DNA of 12,410 bases from contig JBEEMV010000213.1 in assembly GCA_041192505.1 (NCBI GenBank), forward strand, positions 1 to 12,410. The letters run 5' to 3'. Made by a program: the position numbers and the translations under genes. Position 1 is the first letter of the stretch. Each line of letters begins with the position of its first letter. Positions 1 to 6,102 of this stretch are shown here, piece by piece. The notes beneath the pieces were generated by a model. That model saw nothing but the letters and a program-made list of their open reading frames with translations. It was not told where the DNA came from and searched no databases. The stretch is from CAIODY01 sp041192505 (GTDB taxonomy: Bacteria > Bacteroidota > Bacteroidia > Chitinophagales > CAIODY01).

Positions 1-2
1 AA

Positions 3-1295
3 TTATTCAGTTTCGGCTTGCAATTCTTTTTTATCAACCACTTTTATTGTCATGCCATTGGTTAATCGGCGGCTTACTGCACTGGCTGGCGAAATAATTA
101 CATCATCGCCTACATTTATGCCTTCGGTTATTTCTATAAATTTAGTGTCTTGCAATCCTGTTTTTACTTTATGCAATCCGGCTTTATTGTTTTTTGCAAT
201 AAATACTACTTCGGATTGAATTGTTTTTTCGGCAGTGCTTTTAGCCGAATCATCACGAAGTGTAACGGCTTGAATAGGCACAGCTACTACATCGGTAATT
301 GAGCTGGTAAATATTTCAACCCCTGCATTCATACCGGGCAGAAAAATATTTTTCATCCGTTTTTGTTCAGCAAATGCTTGATACGATGAAGCTTGAATTA
401 ATATTTTAACTGTAAAAGTAGTAGCTTGGTCTATCGAGCCATTTGACGATGAACTTTTAGAAGCATTGGCAACTTGGGTTACCATGCCCACAAACTCTTT
501 ATTGCCATAGGCATCTACTTTTATATGAGCCGAATCGCCCACATGAATTTTAACCACATCGCTTTCGCTAATATCAATTCGTACTTCCATGGCATCTAAA
601 TTTGCAATTCGCATCATTTCGGTTCCTGCCATTTGCGAAGTACCTACTACCCTTTCTCCTTTTTCAATATTTAATTGTGTTACAGTACCACCCATAGGGG
701 CTATAATAGTGGTTTTGCTTAAGTTTTCATTGGTTTCTTTTACATTAGCCACAGCACTATTAATATTAAAATCGGCAGCCGAAATATTTTCTTTAGCAGC
801 TTCTAATTGGGCTTGTAAATTTTTATACGTAGTACTAGCCGATAAAAAATCTTGTTCCGAAATTACTTTTTCATCATACAATTTTTTTTGTCGTTTCATG
901 TCGGCTTCTGCCTTTTCTAATTGTGCTTGTATTTGTTTTAAAGTAGCTTTGCTACTAGCTGCATTGGCTTTGGTGGCGTTTAAGGCAGCCACCGTTCTAT
1001 CTACATTGCTTTGATAAATTTCGGGATTAATACGAGCCAACAACTGCCCAGCTTTTACTATATCGCCTTCTTTTACATATAATTCTTTTACTTCGCCTGG
1101 CACATCGGGCGATATTTTTACTTCTTCAACAGGATATATTTTACCGCTTGCCGATACCGTTTCAACAATTGTGTGTTTAGTAACTCGTTCAACAGCCACT
1201 TGTTCTTCATGCTTGCTACCTAACCAACCTTGCCATTTGGCAATACCCAATAAAGCAGCCACAATAATTACCCCTATGATAGTTTTCTTAATCAT
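3..1295 (-). CDS. Periplasmic adaptor subunit of a tripartite efflux pump (MacA/HlyD family)
   Basis: This 430-aa membrane-fusion protein should bridge an inner-membrane transporter and a TolC-like channel across the periplasm. A single N-terminal membrane anchor (about residues 5-22) is followed by the first biotinyl-lipoyl half (about 57-92, with GEVKELYVKEGD). A long alanine/glutamine/lysine-rich coiled-coil hairpin follows (about 93-192), then the second lipoyl half (about 193-217, TTIIAPMGGTV), a beta-barrel and a membrane-proximal domain. I start it at 1295 (MIKKTIIGV) and not at 1352, because the extra 19 residues precede a clean anchor and would overlap the upstream gene. It lies 25 bp downstream of the TolC-like gene, so the two are probably one operon. 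An ABC permease/ATPase of MacB type would be expected past the left edge, but that is inference. MacA versus RND-type adaptor cannot be settled here. Confidence 0.9.
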   Translation of the reverse strand: MIKKTIIGVIIVAALLGIAKWQGWLGSKHEEQVAVERVTKHTIVETVSASGKIYPVEEVKISPDVPGEVKELYVKEGDIVKAGQLLARINPEIYQSNVDRTVAALNATKANAASSKATLKQIQAQLEKAEADMKRQKKLYDEKVISEQDFLSASTTYKNLQAQLEAAKENISAADFNINSAVANVKETNENLSKTTIIAPMGGTVTQLNIEKGERVVGTSQMAGTEMMRIANLDAMEVRIDISESDVVKIHVGDSAHIKVDAYGNKEFVGMVTQVANASKSSSSNGSIDQATTFTVKILIQASSYQAFAEQKRMKNIFLPGMNAGVEIFTSSITDVVAVPIQAVTLRDDSAKSTAEKTIQSEVVFIAKNNKAGLHKVKTGLQDTKFIEITEGINVGDDVIISPASAVSRRLTNGMTIKVVDKKELQAETE

Positions 1296-1320
1296 ACAAA
1301 AAAGTTTATTAAAAATAAGA

Positions 1321-2682
1321 TTAGTATAAAGATTTGCCTTGATAGAAATCAAGAATTTTTATTTTAAAAAGATAATCGTACTTAGCATTTGTTTCATCGC
1401 TTAATGCTTTTGTAAGATTATTTTTTGAAGTATTAAAATCGAAAAAATTGATAACGCCAGCATCATACTTTTTAGTGTTGGCATCAAATGCACTTTGCTG
1501 CGCTAATGCTACAGCCTTTGCTGCTTCTTGCTTTGCTGCTGCTGCTTTTACATTTAATAAGGCTTGTGCAATATCTTGTTGCAATTGTTTTTCGGCTATT
1601 TGTAAATTAAGCTTTGCATTAATGGCTTGCAATTGGCTACGGCGCAAAGCACTTCGGGCTTGAAATCCATTATTGATAGGTATGCTTAAATCAAAACCAA
1701 CTGATTTGCCATAGTTTTTATCAATTTGATTTTCGAATTTAATTTTTTCAGTAATAAAATTCCCGTTAGCATCTAACCCAATAATATTTTTTGCAGCACT
1801 CGAATAGCTTGTACGCAAGCTACCAAACAAACTAAGTGTGGGCAATAATGCTCCTTTATAATATTGAATATTGCGTTGTGCCGATTTTAATTTTAATTGC
1901 TGGCTTTTAATAGCTGGCTGCTGTGTAAATGCAGTACTATAAGTTCTATTAAAATCCATATCTGCTTCGGCGGTTTGAAAAGAAATGTTTTGATTAGTTG
2001 TATCAATATTTACAGATTGGCTCACATCAATATTCATTAATCGTTTTAAATTTAAAATAGCTACATCATAATTATTTTGTGCCGATACAATATTCATAGC
2101 ATCATTAGCCACAGTAGCTTCTACATCTTTAATACTTATTTCGGCCATTGCGCCAGCCTTTATCAATTTTTGTGTTTGTATTTTTTGTAATTCAGATATT
2201 TCAATCTGATGTTTCATTATTTTTAATTGCTCCCAAGCATTAAAACTTGATAAATAATAAGCAGCCACATTTAATGCAATATCATTTTTCATTTTTTCGG
2301 CATCGTAGCCCGATGCTTGCCAATCTAATTCTGTTTGTTTTAATTGACTCATTTTAGTAAGCCCTGCAAATAACGGAATACTACTATTTAATGAAAAAGT
2401 ATTTGATGAAACCGATGTTGAACTTTCGTACGAATTAGAAGTAACATTTAACGACCGACCAAAGCTAAAATACTGTGTAGCATCGCCTGTAAGCGATGGT
2501 AGATAGGCCAATTGAGCCTGATTGTAATTTACACGGGCTATCTTTTGGTTTACCATATTTTGCTTTAGCTGCAAATTATTTTCGATAGCATACTTTACAC
2601 ATTGCTGCAAATTCCAAACGCTTTGAGCAATGGATGAATGAGCAATACAAGAGATAATAAAGGCGAAGATTATTTTTTTCAT
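1321..2682 (-). CDS. TolC-family outer-membrane efflux channel
   Basis: This 453-aa protein is predicted to form the trimeric outer-membrane tunnel of an export pump. It begins with a signal peptide (MKKIIFAFI..., cleavage near SIAQ, residues 16-20). The mature start WNLQQCVKYAIENN is the usual opening of Bacteroidota TolC-like proteins. Two outer-membrane efflux repeats follow, made of long helices rich in Ala, Gln, Lys and Asn. The second repeat (about 230-450) has NNGFQARSALRRSQLQA and ends near FFDFNTSKNNLTKA, as is typical. The open frame extends back to 2952, but the first 90 residues of that version run over the start of dnaX on the other strand and lack family character, so 2682 is preferred. 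The adaptor gene follows 25 bp later. A weak -7-like box TAACTTTA lies at 2700-2707 on the minus strand. Confidence 0.92.
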   Translation of the reverse strand: MKKIIFAFIISCIAHSSIAQSVWNLQQCVKYAIENNLQLKQNMVNQKIARVNYNQAQLAYLPSLTGDATQYFSFGRSLNVTSNSYESSTSVSSNTFSLNSSIPLFAGLTKMSQLKQTELDWQASGYDAEKMKNDIALNVAAYYLSSFNAWEQLKIMKHQIEISELQKIQTQKLIKAGAMAEISIKDVEATVANDAMNIVSAQNNYDVAILNLKRLMNIDVSQSVNIDTTNQNISFQTAEADMDFNRTYSTAFTQQPAIKSQQLKLKSAQRNIQYYKGALLPTLSLFGSLRTSYSSAAKNIIGLDANGNFITEKIKFENQIDKNYGKSVGFDLSIPINNGFQARSALRRSQLQAINAKLNLQIAEKQLQQDIAQALLNVKAAAAKQEAAKAVALAQQSAFDANTKKYDAGVINFFDFNTSKNNLTKALSDETNAKYDYLFKIKILDFYQGKSLY

Positions 2683-2742
2683 TTGATTGAAATGAGGCGT
2701 AAAGTTAATGCAAGGATTGATATTAGTGAATGGAAATATTTT

Positions 2743-2750
2743 TACATTTG
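2743..2750 (+). promoter_or_regulatory. Bacteroidota -7 box of dnaX (TACATTTG)
   Basis: TACATTTG fits the Bacteroidota -7 consensus TAnnTTTG exactly and ends 20 bp before the dnaX ATG. The best -33 match is ATTG at 2716-2719, with a 23-bp gap that is longer than usual. The box sits in the 88-bp divergent space shared with the TolC-like gene, so the two promoters are close together or overlap. Confidence 0.6.
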
Positions 2751-2770
2751 CACCGCTAATAAAAAATAAG

Positions 2771-4333
2771 ATGGAAGCATTTGTAGTATCGGCAAGAAAA
2801 TATCGCCCAGCACGTTTTGAAGATGTGGTGGGGCAAAGCCATATTACCACTACTTTAAAAAATGCTTTACGCCAACAGCAATTAGCACATGCCTTTTTGT
2901 TTTGTGGCCCAAGAGGTGTGGGCAAAACAACCAACGCCCGTATTTTAGCCAAAGTAATTAATTGCGAAAATCTTACGGCAGATGTTGAACCATGTAATGA
3001 ATGCCGCAGTTGTCAATCATTCAACAGCAATTCATCATTTAATATTTTCGAATTAGATGCTGCCAGTAATAATTCGGTAGATGATATTCGTGAATTGGTG
3101 CAGCAAGTTCGTATTCCACCACAAGGTTCAAAATATAAAGTTTATATTATTGATGAGGTTCACATGCTTAGTTCGCAGGCATTTAATGCTTTTTTAAAAA
3201 CATTAGAAGAACCGCCACCTTACGCTATTTTTATTTTAGCTACTACCGAAAAACAAAAAATAATTCCAACCATTTTAAGTCGTTGCCAAGTATTCGATTT
3301 TAATAGAATTAAGATGGATGATATGGTAGCTCATCTTAAAAAAATAGCTATTGATAGAAATGTATCGGCAAGCGATGAAGCCTTACACCTAATAGCTTTA
3401 AAGGCTGATGGTGGCTTACGTGATGCATTAAGTTTGTTTGATAAAATGGCAAGTTTTTGCAGTGGCAATATTCAAATAAATGATGTATTAGAACAGCTTA
3501 ATATTTTAGATTACGAATTTAATTTTAAAATGGCTGATGCCATGATGGTAGAAGATAGAGTAACGGTATTGCATACATTTCATCAAATATTACAAAAAGG
3601 ATTTGAGGGCGATAATGTAATCAATGCTTTAGCCGACCATTTTCGTAATTTGTTGATGTGTAAAGATGCAGCCACAGTAACCCTATTAGAAGTAACTGAA
3701 AGCCTTCGAGAAAAATATGCATCGCAAGCAAAACAAACGCCTTTAGCATTTTTATTAAGTGCTTTAAATATTTTAAACGATTGCGATTTGCATTATCGCA
3801 GCAGTAAAAACAGACGATTACATGTAGAAATGTGTTTAATAAAACTTTGTTATTTAAACCGAGTTTTATTGCAGCCTACTCAAATTGTAAACATTCCGAA
3901 TACTGATTTGGATAGTAAAAAAAAAACTGAACCAATAGCAGTAATTGAAACACCAAAGGTTGTTCAACCTATTGTTGCACAGCAGCCTACTCCATCGCCA
4001 AATAATACTTCAATAGCAGCCGAACCAACGCCACAATACATACCCAAAACGGCGCTAAAAGCCACAGGAAGTTCGGCATCGGATACAAGTAATATTAATT
4101 TAAAAGGTTTTGATTTAAGCAAAATGCAACAGCAAATGCCTAAGCAAACTGTTGTTGAAAAACCAATTGAAGCAATTAGTGAGGTTTTGCCAAAAGCCGA
4201 ACAACAAGTTGTACCTCAAAAAAACGTAGAGAAGAAACTTTACACCCCAATGGAAAAATTTAATGCCATGGTAGAAAAAAACCCAGCCTTAAAAGATTTA
4301 GCCAACGAATTAAAAATGGAAGTAGATTTTTAA
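2771..4333 (+). CDS. dnaX: DNA polymerase III subunits gamma/tau (clamp loader)
   Basis: This 520-aa AAA+ ATPase is the motor of the clamp loader that places the sliding clamp on DNA. Visible parts are the opening YRPARFEDVVGQ (11-22), Walker A GPRGVGKT (46-53), a zinc-binding set C65, C75, C78 and C81, Walker B VYIIDE (124-129), sensor-1 TTE (158-160) and the arginine-finger motif SRC (170-172). The oligomerisation domain ends near residue 366. A Pro/Gln/Thr-rich linker follows, then a short tail (FNAMVEKNPALKDLANELK). The start at 2771 is chosen because MEAFVVSARKYRP is the family start and a -7 box lies 20 bp upstream; the earlier in-frame ATG at 2708 precedes that box. An A10 run at codons 383-386 marks a likely slippage site (see findings). 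The tau-specific tail looks short for the family. Confidence 0.97.
   Translation: MEAFVVSARKYRPARFEDVVGQSHITTTLKNALRQQQLAHAFLFCGPRGVGKTTNARILAKVINCENLTADVEPCNECRSCQSFNSNSSFNIFELDAASNNSVDDIRELVQQVRIPPQGSKYKVYIIDEVHMLSSQAFNAFLKTLEEPPPYAIFILATTEKQKIIPTILSRCQVFDFNRIKMDDMVAHLKKIAIDRNVSASDEALHLIALKADGGLRDALSLFDKMASFCSGNIQINDVLEQLNILDYEFNFKMADAMMVEDRVTVLHTFHQILQKGFEGDNVINALADHFRNLLMCKDAATVTLLEVTESLREKYASQAKQTPLAFLLSALNILNDCDLHYRSSKNRRLHVEMCLIKLCYLNRVLLQPTQIVNIPNTDLDSKKKTEPIAVIETPKVVQPIVAQQPTPSPNNTSIAAEPTPQYIPKTALKATGSSASDTSNINLKGFDLSKMQQQMPKQTVVEKPIEAISEVLPKAEQQVVPQKNVEKKLYTPMEKFNAMVEKNPALKDLANELKMEVDF
3917..3926 (+). promoter_or_regulatory. A10 slippery run in dnaX, with stops in both other frames
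   Basis: Ten consecutive A residues cover codons AAA AAA AAA and the first base of ACT (K383-T386), directly after the clamp-loader core. One base back (or one added A) reads AAC TGA and stops at 3928-3930, giving a 386-aa product. One base forward reads CTG AAC CAA TAG and stops four codons on. The family precedents are E. coli dnaX ribosomal frameshifting and Thermus dnaX transcriptional slippage. Use of this site here is inferred. Confidence 0.55.
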
Positions 4334-4344
4334 ATAAACCCAAT

Positions 4345-4457
4345 TTACTCTTTCACAAACTTTCCATTCATCACATTTCCGCTTACATCGGTGGCTTTGA
4401 TGAAATAAATACCGTTTGTAAGATTTGAAATGTTTAATTCTAATCCCCCTAACCCCC
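4345..4457 (-). pseudogene. Severed 3' end of a T9SS-secreted protein gene (second half of sorting domain)
   Basis: On the minus strand this reads GLGGLELNISNLTNG, then IYFIKATDVSGNVMNGKFVK, E and a stop (TAA at 4345-4347). That is the last two strands of a type A T9SS C-terminal sorting domain, which directs export across the outer membrane and attachment to the surface. It has no start of its own. It belongs to the gene beginning at 7777 and was cut off by the insertion sequence at 4466-6787. Joining base 6788 to base 4457 on the minus strand (element plus one 8-bp target copy removed) gives an open frame reading NPPLQR-GLGGL across the junction. The stop lies 11 bp from the convergent dnaX stop. 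Confidence 0.88.
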
Positions 4458-4465
4458 TTTGTAAA
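4458..4465. repeat. Left target-site duplication TTTGTAAA
   Basis: The 8 bases TTTGTAAA directly precede the left inverted repeat and recur at 6788-6795 directly after the right one. Eight base pairs is the duplication length known for the IS1595 family. The target was the middle of an older palindrome, CCCCCTTTGTAAAGGGGG. The match could be extended to 10 bp (CTTTGTAAAG), since both ends of the element carry a G/C at that point, but 8 bp with ends starting GG fits the family best. Confidence 0.82.
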
Positions 4466-4492
4466 GGTGTATATGTAGCCTGAACACAAATT
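4466..4492 (+). repeat. Left terminal inverted repeat (IRL) of the IS
   Basis: It begins GGTGTATATGTAG and ends ACACAAATT. The reverse complement of 6761-6787 begins GGTGTATGTGTAG and ends ACACAAATT. Mismatches fall at repeat positions 8, 14, 16, 17 and 18; the other 22 bases agree. Confidence 0.88.
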
Positions 4493-4521
4493 ATAAGAAG
4501 CCCTAATTTTTACAAATTAGC

Positions 4522-4552
4522 TTTTAAAAGGGTTTGAAAAGTATTACCTTTG
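4522..4552 (+). promoter_or_regulatory. Candidate Bacteroidota promoter facing into the IS from the left end
   Basis: TTTT (4522-4525), 19 bp, then TACCTTTG (4545-4552). The -7 box is an exact TAnnTTTG match and the -33 box matches 3 of 4. The predicted transcript would begin near 4557, almost on the GTG of the small plus-strand ORF, implying a leaderless message or use of the later ATG at 4605. Confidence 0.45.
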
Positions 4553-4556
4553 TGAT

Positions 4557-4712
4557 GTGAAAAAGGAATCAGCAAAAAAGAAAGCAAGAAATAAAATTAA
4601 GTCAATGGCTGAATTGACTAAAGGATATGAAAAGTTTGCGGAAGGGAAAGAAATAATTGTAAACGCAAAAGAAGATTTTAATAATGTTCTTGAACAAGCT
4701 ATAAAAAAATAA
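4557..4712 (+). CDS. Small lysine-rich hypothetical protein, IS passenger (51 aa)
   Basis: The frame reads MKKESAKKKARNK..., continues SMAELTKGYEKFAEGKE and ends NNVLEQAIKK. It has a basic lysine-rich head and an amphipathic, mostly helical remainder with no low-complexity filler, so it looks like a true small protein. I do not recognise a family and give no function. The start is uncertain: GTG at 4557 is the first possible start after an in-frame stop and sits only 4 bp beyond a good -7 box, while ATG at 4605 would give a 35-aa protein with a leader of about 50 bases. The stop codon forms part of the hairpin at 4710-4740, which serves the facing gene. It is the only plus-strand ORF proposed inside the element. 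Confidence 0.45.
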   Translation: MKKESAKKKARNKIKSMAELTKGYEKFAEGKEIIVNAKEDFNNVLEQAIKK

Positions 4713-4740
4713 AGTGGGTTACTATTGTTCACCCACTTTA
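4710..4740 (-). terminator. Intrinsic terminator after the 44-aa minus-strand ORF
   Basis: A perfect 10-bp stem (4710-4719 with 4731-4740, TAAAGTGGGT/ACCCACTTTA) closes an 11-base loop. On the minus strand it is followed directly by a T-rich run (7 T at 4703-4709), while on the plus strand no T run follows. It starts 7 bp after the stop codon of the ORF at 4748-4882. Confidence 0.7.
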
Positions 4741-4747
4741 CATAAAA

Positions 4748-4882
4748 TTACGCCGCTTTAGGCGTTACCCAAAAATGAAAGAATTTTGCTTTCTTTGGGT
4801 AAACTCTTTTACCTTTTATGGTTATAAAAGGGCAAAAGATTTCAATTTTTCCTTCGTTTTTGTTTGTACCTGGCGTACTCAT
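4748..4882 (-). CDS. Small hypothetical protein, IS passenger (44 aa)
   Basis: The minus strand reads MSTPGTNKNEGKIEIFCPFI, then TIKGKRVYPKKAKFFHFWVT and PKAA. The alternating hydrophobic/charged pattern (IEIFCPFITIKGKRVYP, then KFFHFWV) suggests a small beta-rich fold and is protein-like over its whole length. I do not recognise a family and give no function. ATG at 4882 is the only good start. A strong terminator with a T run follows the stop by 7 bp, which supports real expression from this strand. It lies 152 bp downstream of the transposase gene on the same strand, with another hairpin (4950-4977) between them, so it may have its own promoter; I found no exact -7 box for it. Confidence 0.45.
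   Translation of the reverse strand: MSTPGTNKNEGKIEIFCPFITIKGKRVYPKKAKFFHFWVTPKAA
4812..4831. other. Hairpin CCTTTTAT-GGTT-ATAAAAGG inside the 44-aa ORF
   Basis: An 8-bp perfect stem with a 4-base loop. A second composite hairpin lies next to it: 4767-4773 pairs with 4794-4800, and 4777-4781 pairs with 4789-4793. Both fall within the minus-strand ORF 4748-4882, so the structure may be a by-product of coding or a layer of control. Function unknown. Confidence 0.35.
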
Positions 4883-4949
4883 TCGATTGAAATTTGAGGT
4901 TAATAAAAGTTGGGTTACACTTCTGTTAGCGGCAGCCCTTCACTACATT

Positions 4950-4980
4950 AAAGCTGATTGCGTCAACAATCAGCTTTTTT
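4950..4980 (+). terminator. Strong hairpin with T run, downstream of the transposase
   Basis: An 11-bp perfect stem (4950-4960 AAAGCTGATTG with 4967-4977 CAATCAGCTTT), loop CGTCAA, and a T run to 4980 on the plus strand. On the minus strand the same hairpin lies 54 bp after the transposase stop, followed only by TTTAATG, so it may work weakly there too. The plus-strand direction suits a transcript starting near 4557, or one entering from outside the element. Confidence 0.7.
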
Positions 4981-5034
4981 ATTTACACTATAATATACAA
5001 AATATATTTCACATTTCATAGCATTTTCAAAAAT

Positions 5035-5910
5035 TTATTTTAAGTTACATAGTATTGTTTCAAACATTTTATCTTGTTGATTCCTATTAGTATATCTAAA
5101 AACACATTCATCAACATATTTTTGTAAGTGCCTGTGAGATACGTGTATATGAGTTCCTTTGATAGTTCGTTTTAATTGCGACCAAAAGCCCTCAATTGTA
5201 TTTGTGTGGTAATTCCCACGAGCGTATTCATTTTCAGAATGGTTAATTATCTCATGACGATATTCTTTGTTTAAGTCTTTGTAGCCTCCAAACCCATCTG
5301 TAATTAATGTTGCGGTTTTGTCTAAATTTCCACGAATGATTGGTTTTAATATTTCGCCATTTGGTTTATTGCCAACTATTTGTGTTACAATTCTACCATT
5401 GCGTTCCAACATACCAAAAATACCTATTTTATTAATTCCACCTGTTCCTTTTAATCTGTCTTTTTTGTGTTTATTTTTTTCTTTTCCACCAATGTACGTT
5501 TCATCTGTTTCGATGATGCCTGTTAAAGGTTCTGTGCTTTTGTTCGCCATCAATTTTTTGATTTGGTGATTCATTCGCAATGCGGTTTTGTAGCAAATAT
5601 TTAATTGTCTTTCTAATTCCTTTGCAGCAACCCCATTTCGAGTAGTTGTTTGTAGGAAAATTGCATAAAACCAATAAGTTAAAGGTGTTGTAGATTTTTC
5701 AAAAATCGTTCCTGCGGTTGGGTAAATCTGAAACCCACAAAATTTACACTGGTAGCTTCTACGATTTTTTACTGGCGTAAATTCAGTTTTGTTAGAGCAA
5801 GATGGACAGATTGTTAAATTCCCAAAACGTAGCTGAAACACTTTTTTTAGGCAAGTTTCATCATTTGGGTATTCATTTCTGAATTGTGTAATTGTGTATT
5901 TGTTTTTCAT
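5035..5910 (-). CDS. IS1595-family (ISXO2-like) transposase
   Basis: This 291-aa DDE transposase cuts and joins the ends of the surrounding element. It opens with a zinc ribbon (C35-x2-C38 ... C55-x2-C58, CPSC/CKFC). The motif PTAGTIFEKSTTPLTYWFYA (64-83) and a helical DNA-binding stretch follow. The catalytic core has D136 in ETDETYIGGK, D205 in ITDGFGGY and E240 in HTNTIEGFWSQLKR, all typical of the family. No frameshift or internal stop is seen and the length is normal, so the gene appears intact. No good -7 box precedes its ATG; such weak expression is common for transposases. It lies on the minus strand between the tRNA-shaped sequence and the small 44-aa ORF. Confidence 0.95.
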   Translation of the reverse strand: MKNKYTITQFRNEYPNDETCLKKVFQLRFGNLTICPSCSNKTEFTPVKNRRSYQCKFCGFQIYPTAGTIFEKSTTPLTYWFYAIFLQTTTRNGVAAKELERQLNICYKTALRMNHQIKKLMANKSTEPLTGIIETDETYIGGKEKNKHKKDRLKGTGGINKIGIFGMLERNGRIVTQIVGNKPNGEILKPIIRGNLDKTATLITDGFGGYKDLNKEYRHEIINHSENEYARGNYHTNTIEGFWSQLKRTIKGTHIHVSHRHLQKYVDECVFRYTNRNQQDKMFETILCNLK

Positions 5911-5924
5911 ACAGAAAAAATTTA

Positions 5925-5956
5925 TTTGTTTTCAATAAATTCTTACCGTACATTTG
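5925..5956 (+). promoter_or_regulatory. Plus-strand promoter TTTG-N20-TACATTTG with its -7 box in a hairpin loop
   Basis: TTTG (5925-5928), 20 bp, then TACATTTG (5949-5956), both exact matches to the Bacteroidota consensus. The -7 box is precisely the 8-base loop of a perfect 9-bp inverted repeat (5940-5948 TTCTTACCG with 5957-5965 CGGTAAGAA). It points away from the transposase and towards 5978-6102, where no plus-strand coding frame exists. Predicted start near 5961. Confidence 0.55.
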
Positions 5957-5965
5957 CGGTAAGAA
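5940..5965. promoter_or_regulatory. 9-bp inverted repeat flanking a -7 box: operator-like or terminator-like
   Basis: TTCTTACCG and CGGTAAGAA surround TACATTTG symmetrically. The symmetry around a promoter core suits an operator for a dimeric regulator, and the HTH protein encoded at 6101-6610 is an obvious candidate, though no matching site is seen at its own promoter. On the minus strand the same hairpin follows the tRNA-shaped sequence and is trailed by TTTATT, so it could instead end that transcript. Confidence 0.45.
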
Positions 5966-5976
5966 CAAAAATAAAA

Positions 5977-6050
5977 AGGTTGTGGTCGGATTCAAACCGA
6001 CATTTAAAACTTCGTAAGGGTTTTGCTTTTTTCAGTTAAGCTACACAACC
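5977..6050 (-). tRNA. tRNA-like sequence inside the IS (cloverleaf, anticodon UAC, Val-like; possibly degenerate)
   Basis: The minus strand folds as a standard-length tRNA. The acceptor stem GGTTGTG/CACAACC pairs at 7/7, T8 A9 follow, and the D stem GCTT/AAGC pairs at 4/4 with a 9-base loop. The anticodon stem AAACC/AGTTT has one C-A mismatch next to loop CTTACGA (U33, anticodon UAC, G37). A 5-base variable loop precedes the T arm, GTCGG/CCGAC at 5/5 with loop TTTGAAT. Departures from the norm are no GG pair in the D loop, U instead of C at position 56, U as discriminator, and no encoded CCA. The loop resembles that of tRNA-Val(UAC). Arm lengths sum exactly to the usual 73 plus discriminator, which is hard to obtain by chance. 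It may be a captured, decaying or specialised tRNA. No own promoter is seen; it could be co-transcribed with the HTH gene. Confidence 0.5.
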
Positions 6051-6062
6051 ATAAGTTACTAC

Positions 6063-6102
6063 AAAAGCTAAAGAAGCCTCGACTCTCCTTTAGCTTTTTT
6101 TT
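6063..6102 (+). terminator. Hairpin terminator between the HTH gene and the tRNA-like sequence
   Basis: An 11-bp perfect stem (6063-6073 AAAAGCTAAAG with 6088-6098 CTTTAGCTTTT), a 14-base loop, and eight T at 6095-6102 on the plus strand. It ends the proposed plus-strand RNA. On the minus strand it directly follows the stop codon of the HTH gene at 6101 but is trailed only by TTTTG, so it is likely to be leaky in that direction. Confidence 0.7.

Larger units (their letters stand above)
5961..6102 (+). ncRNA. Candidate short plus-strand RNA, antisense to the tRNA-shaped sequence
   Basis: The stretch begins just past a consensus promoter (5925-5956) and ends at a hairpin with an 8-T run (6063-6102), giving a transcript of about 140 nt without any useful reading frame. 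It covers the complement of the tRNA-shaped sequence, so its central part would fold into a similar arm set, with GGTTGTG at 5978-5984 pairing with CACAACC at 6044-6050. It also faces the 3' untranslated end of the HTH gene. Whether it regulates that gene, masks the tRNA-like RNA or acts in transposition cannot be told from sequence. The call rests only on promoter, terminator and fold. Confidence 0.4.

Noticed and set aside
589..1014. 141-codon plus-strand ORF opposite the adaptor gene
   Set aside because: It is the antisense frame of an alanine/lysine-rich coiled coil; its hydrophobic look comes from the complement.
2708..2770. Longer dnaX start at 2708
   Set aside because: The added 21 residues precede the family start and include the promoter -7 box.
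2683..2952. Longer start of the TolC-like gene
   Set aside because: It would overlap dnaX on the other strand and place 90 unrelated residues before a clear signal peptide.
4818..5021. 67-codon plus-strand ORF
   Set aside because: It runs through a terminator stem and opposite the more convincing 44-aa minus-strand ORF; the peptide is not protein-like.
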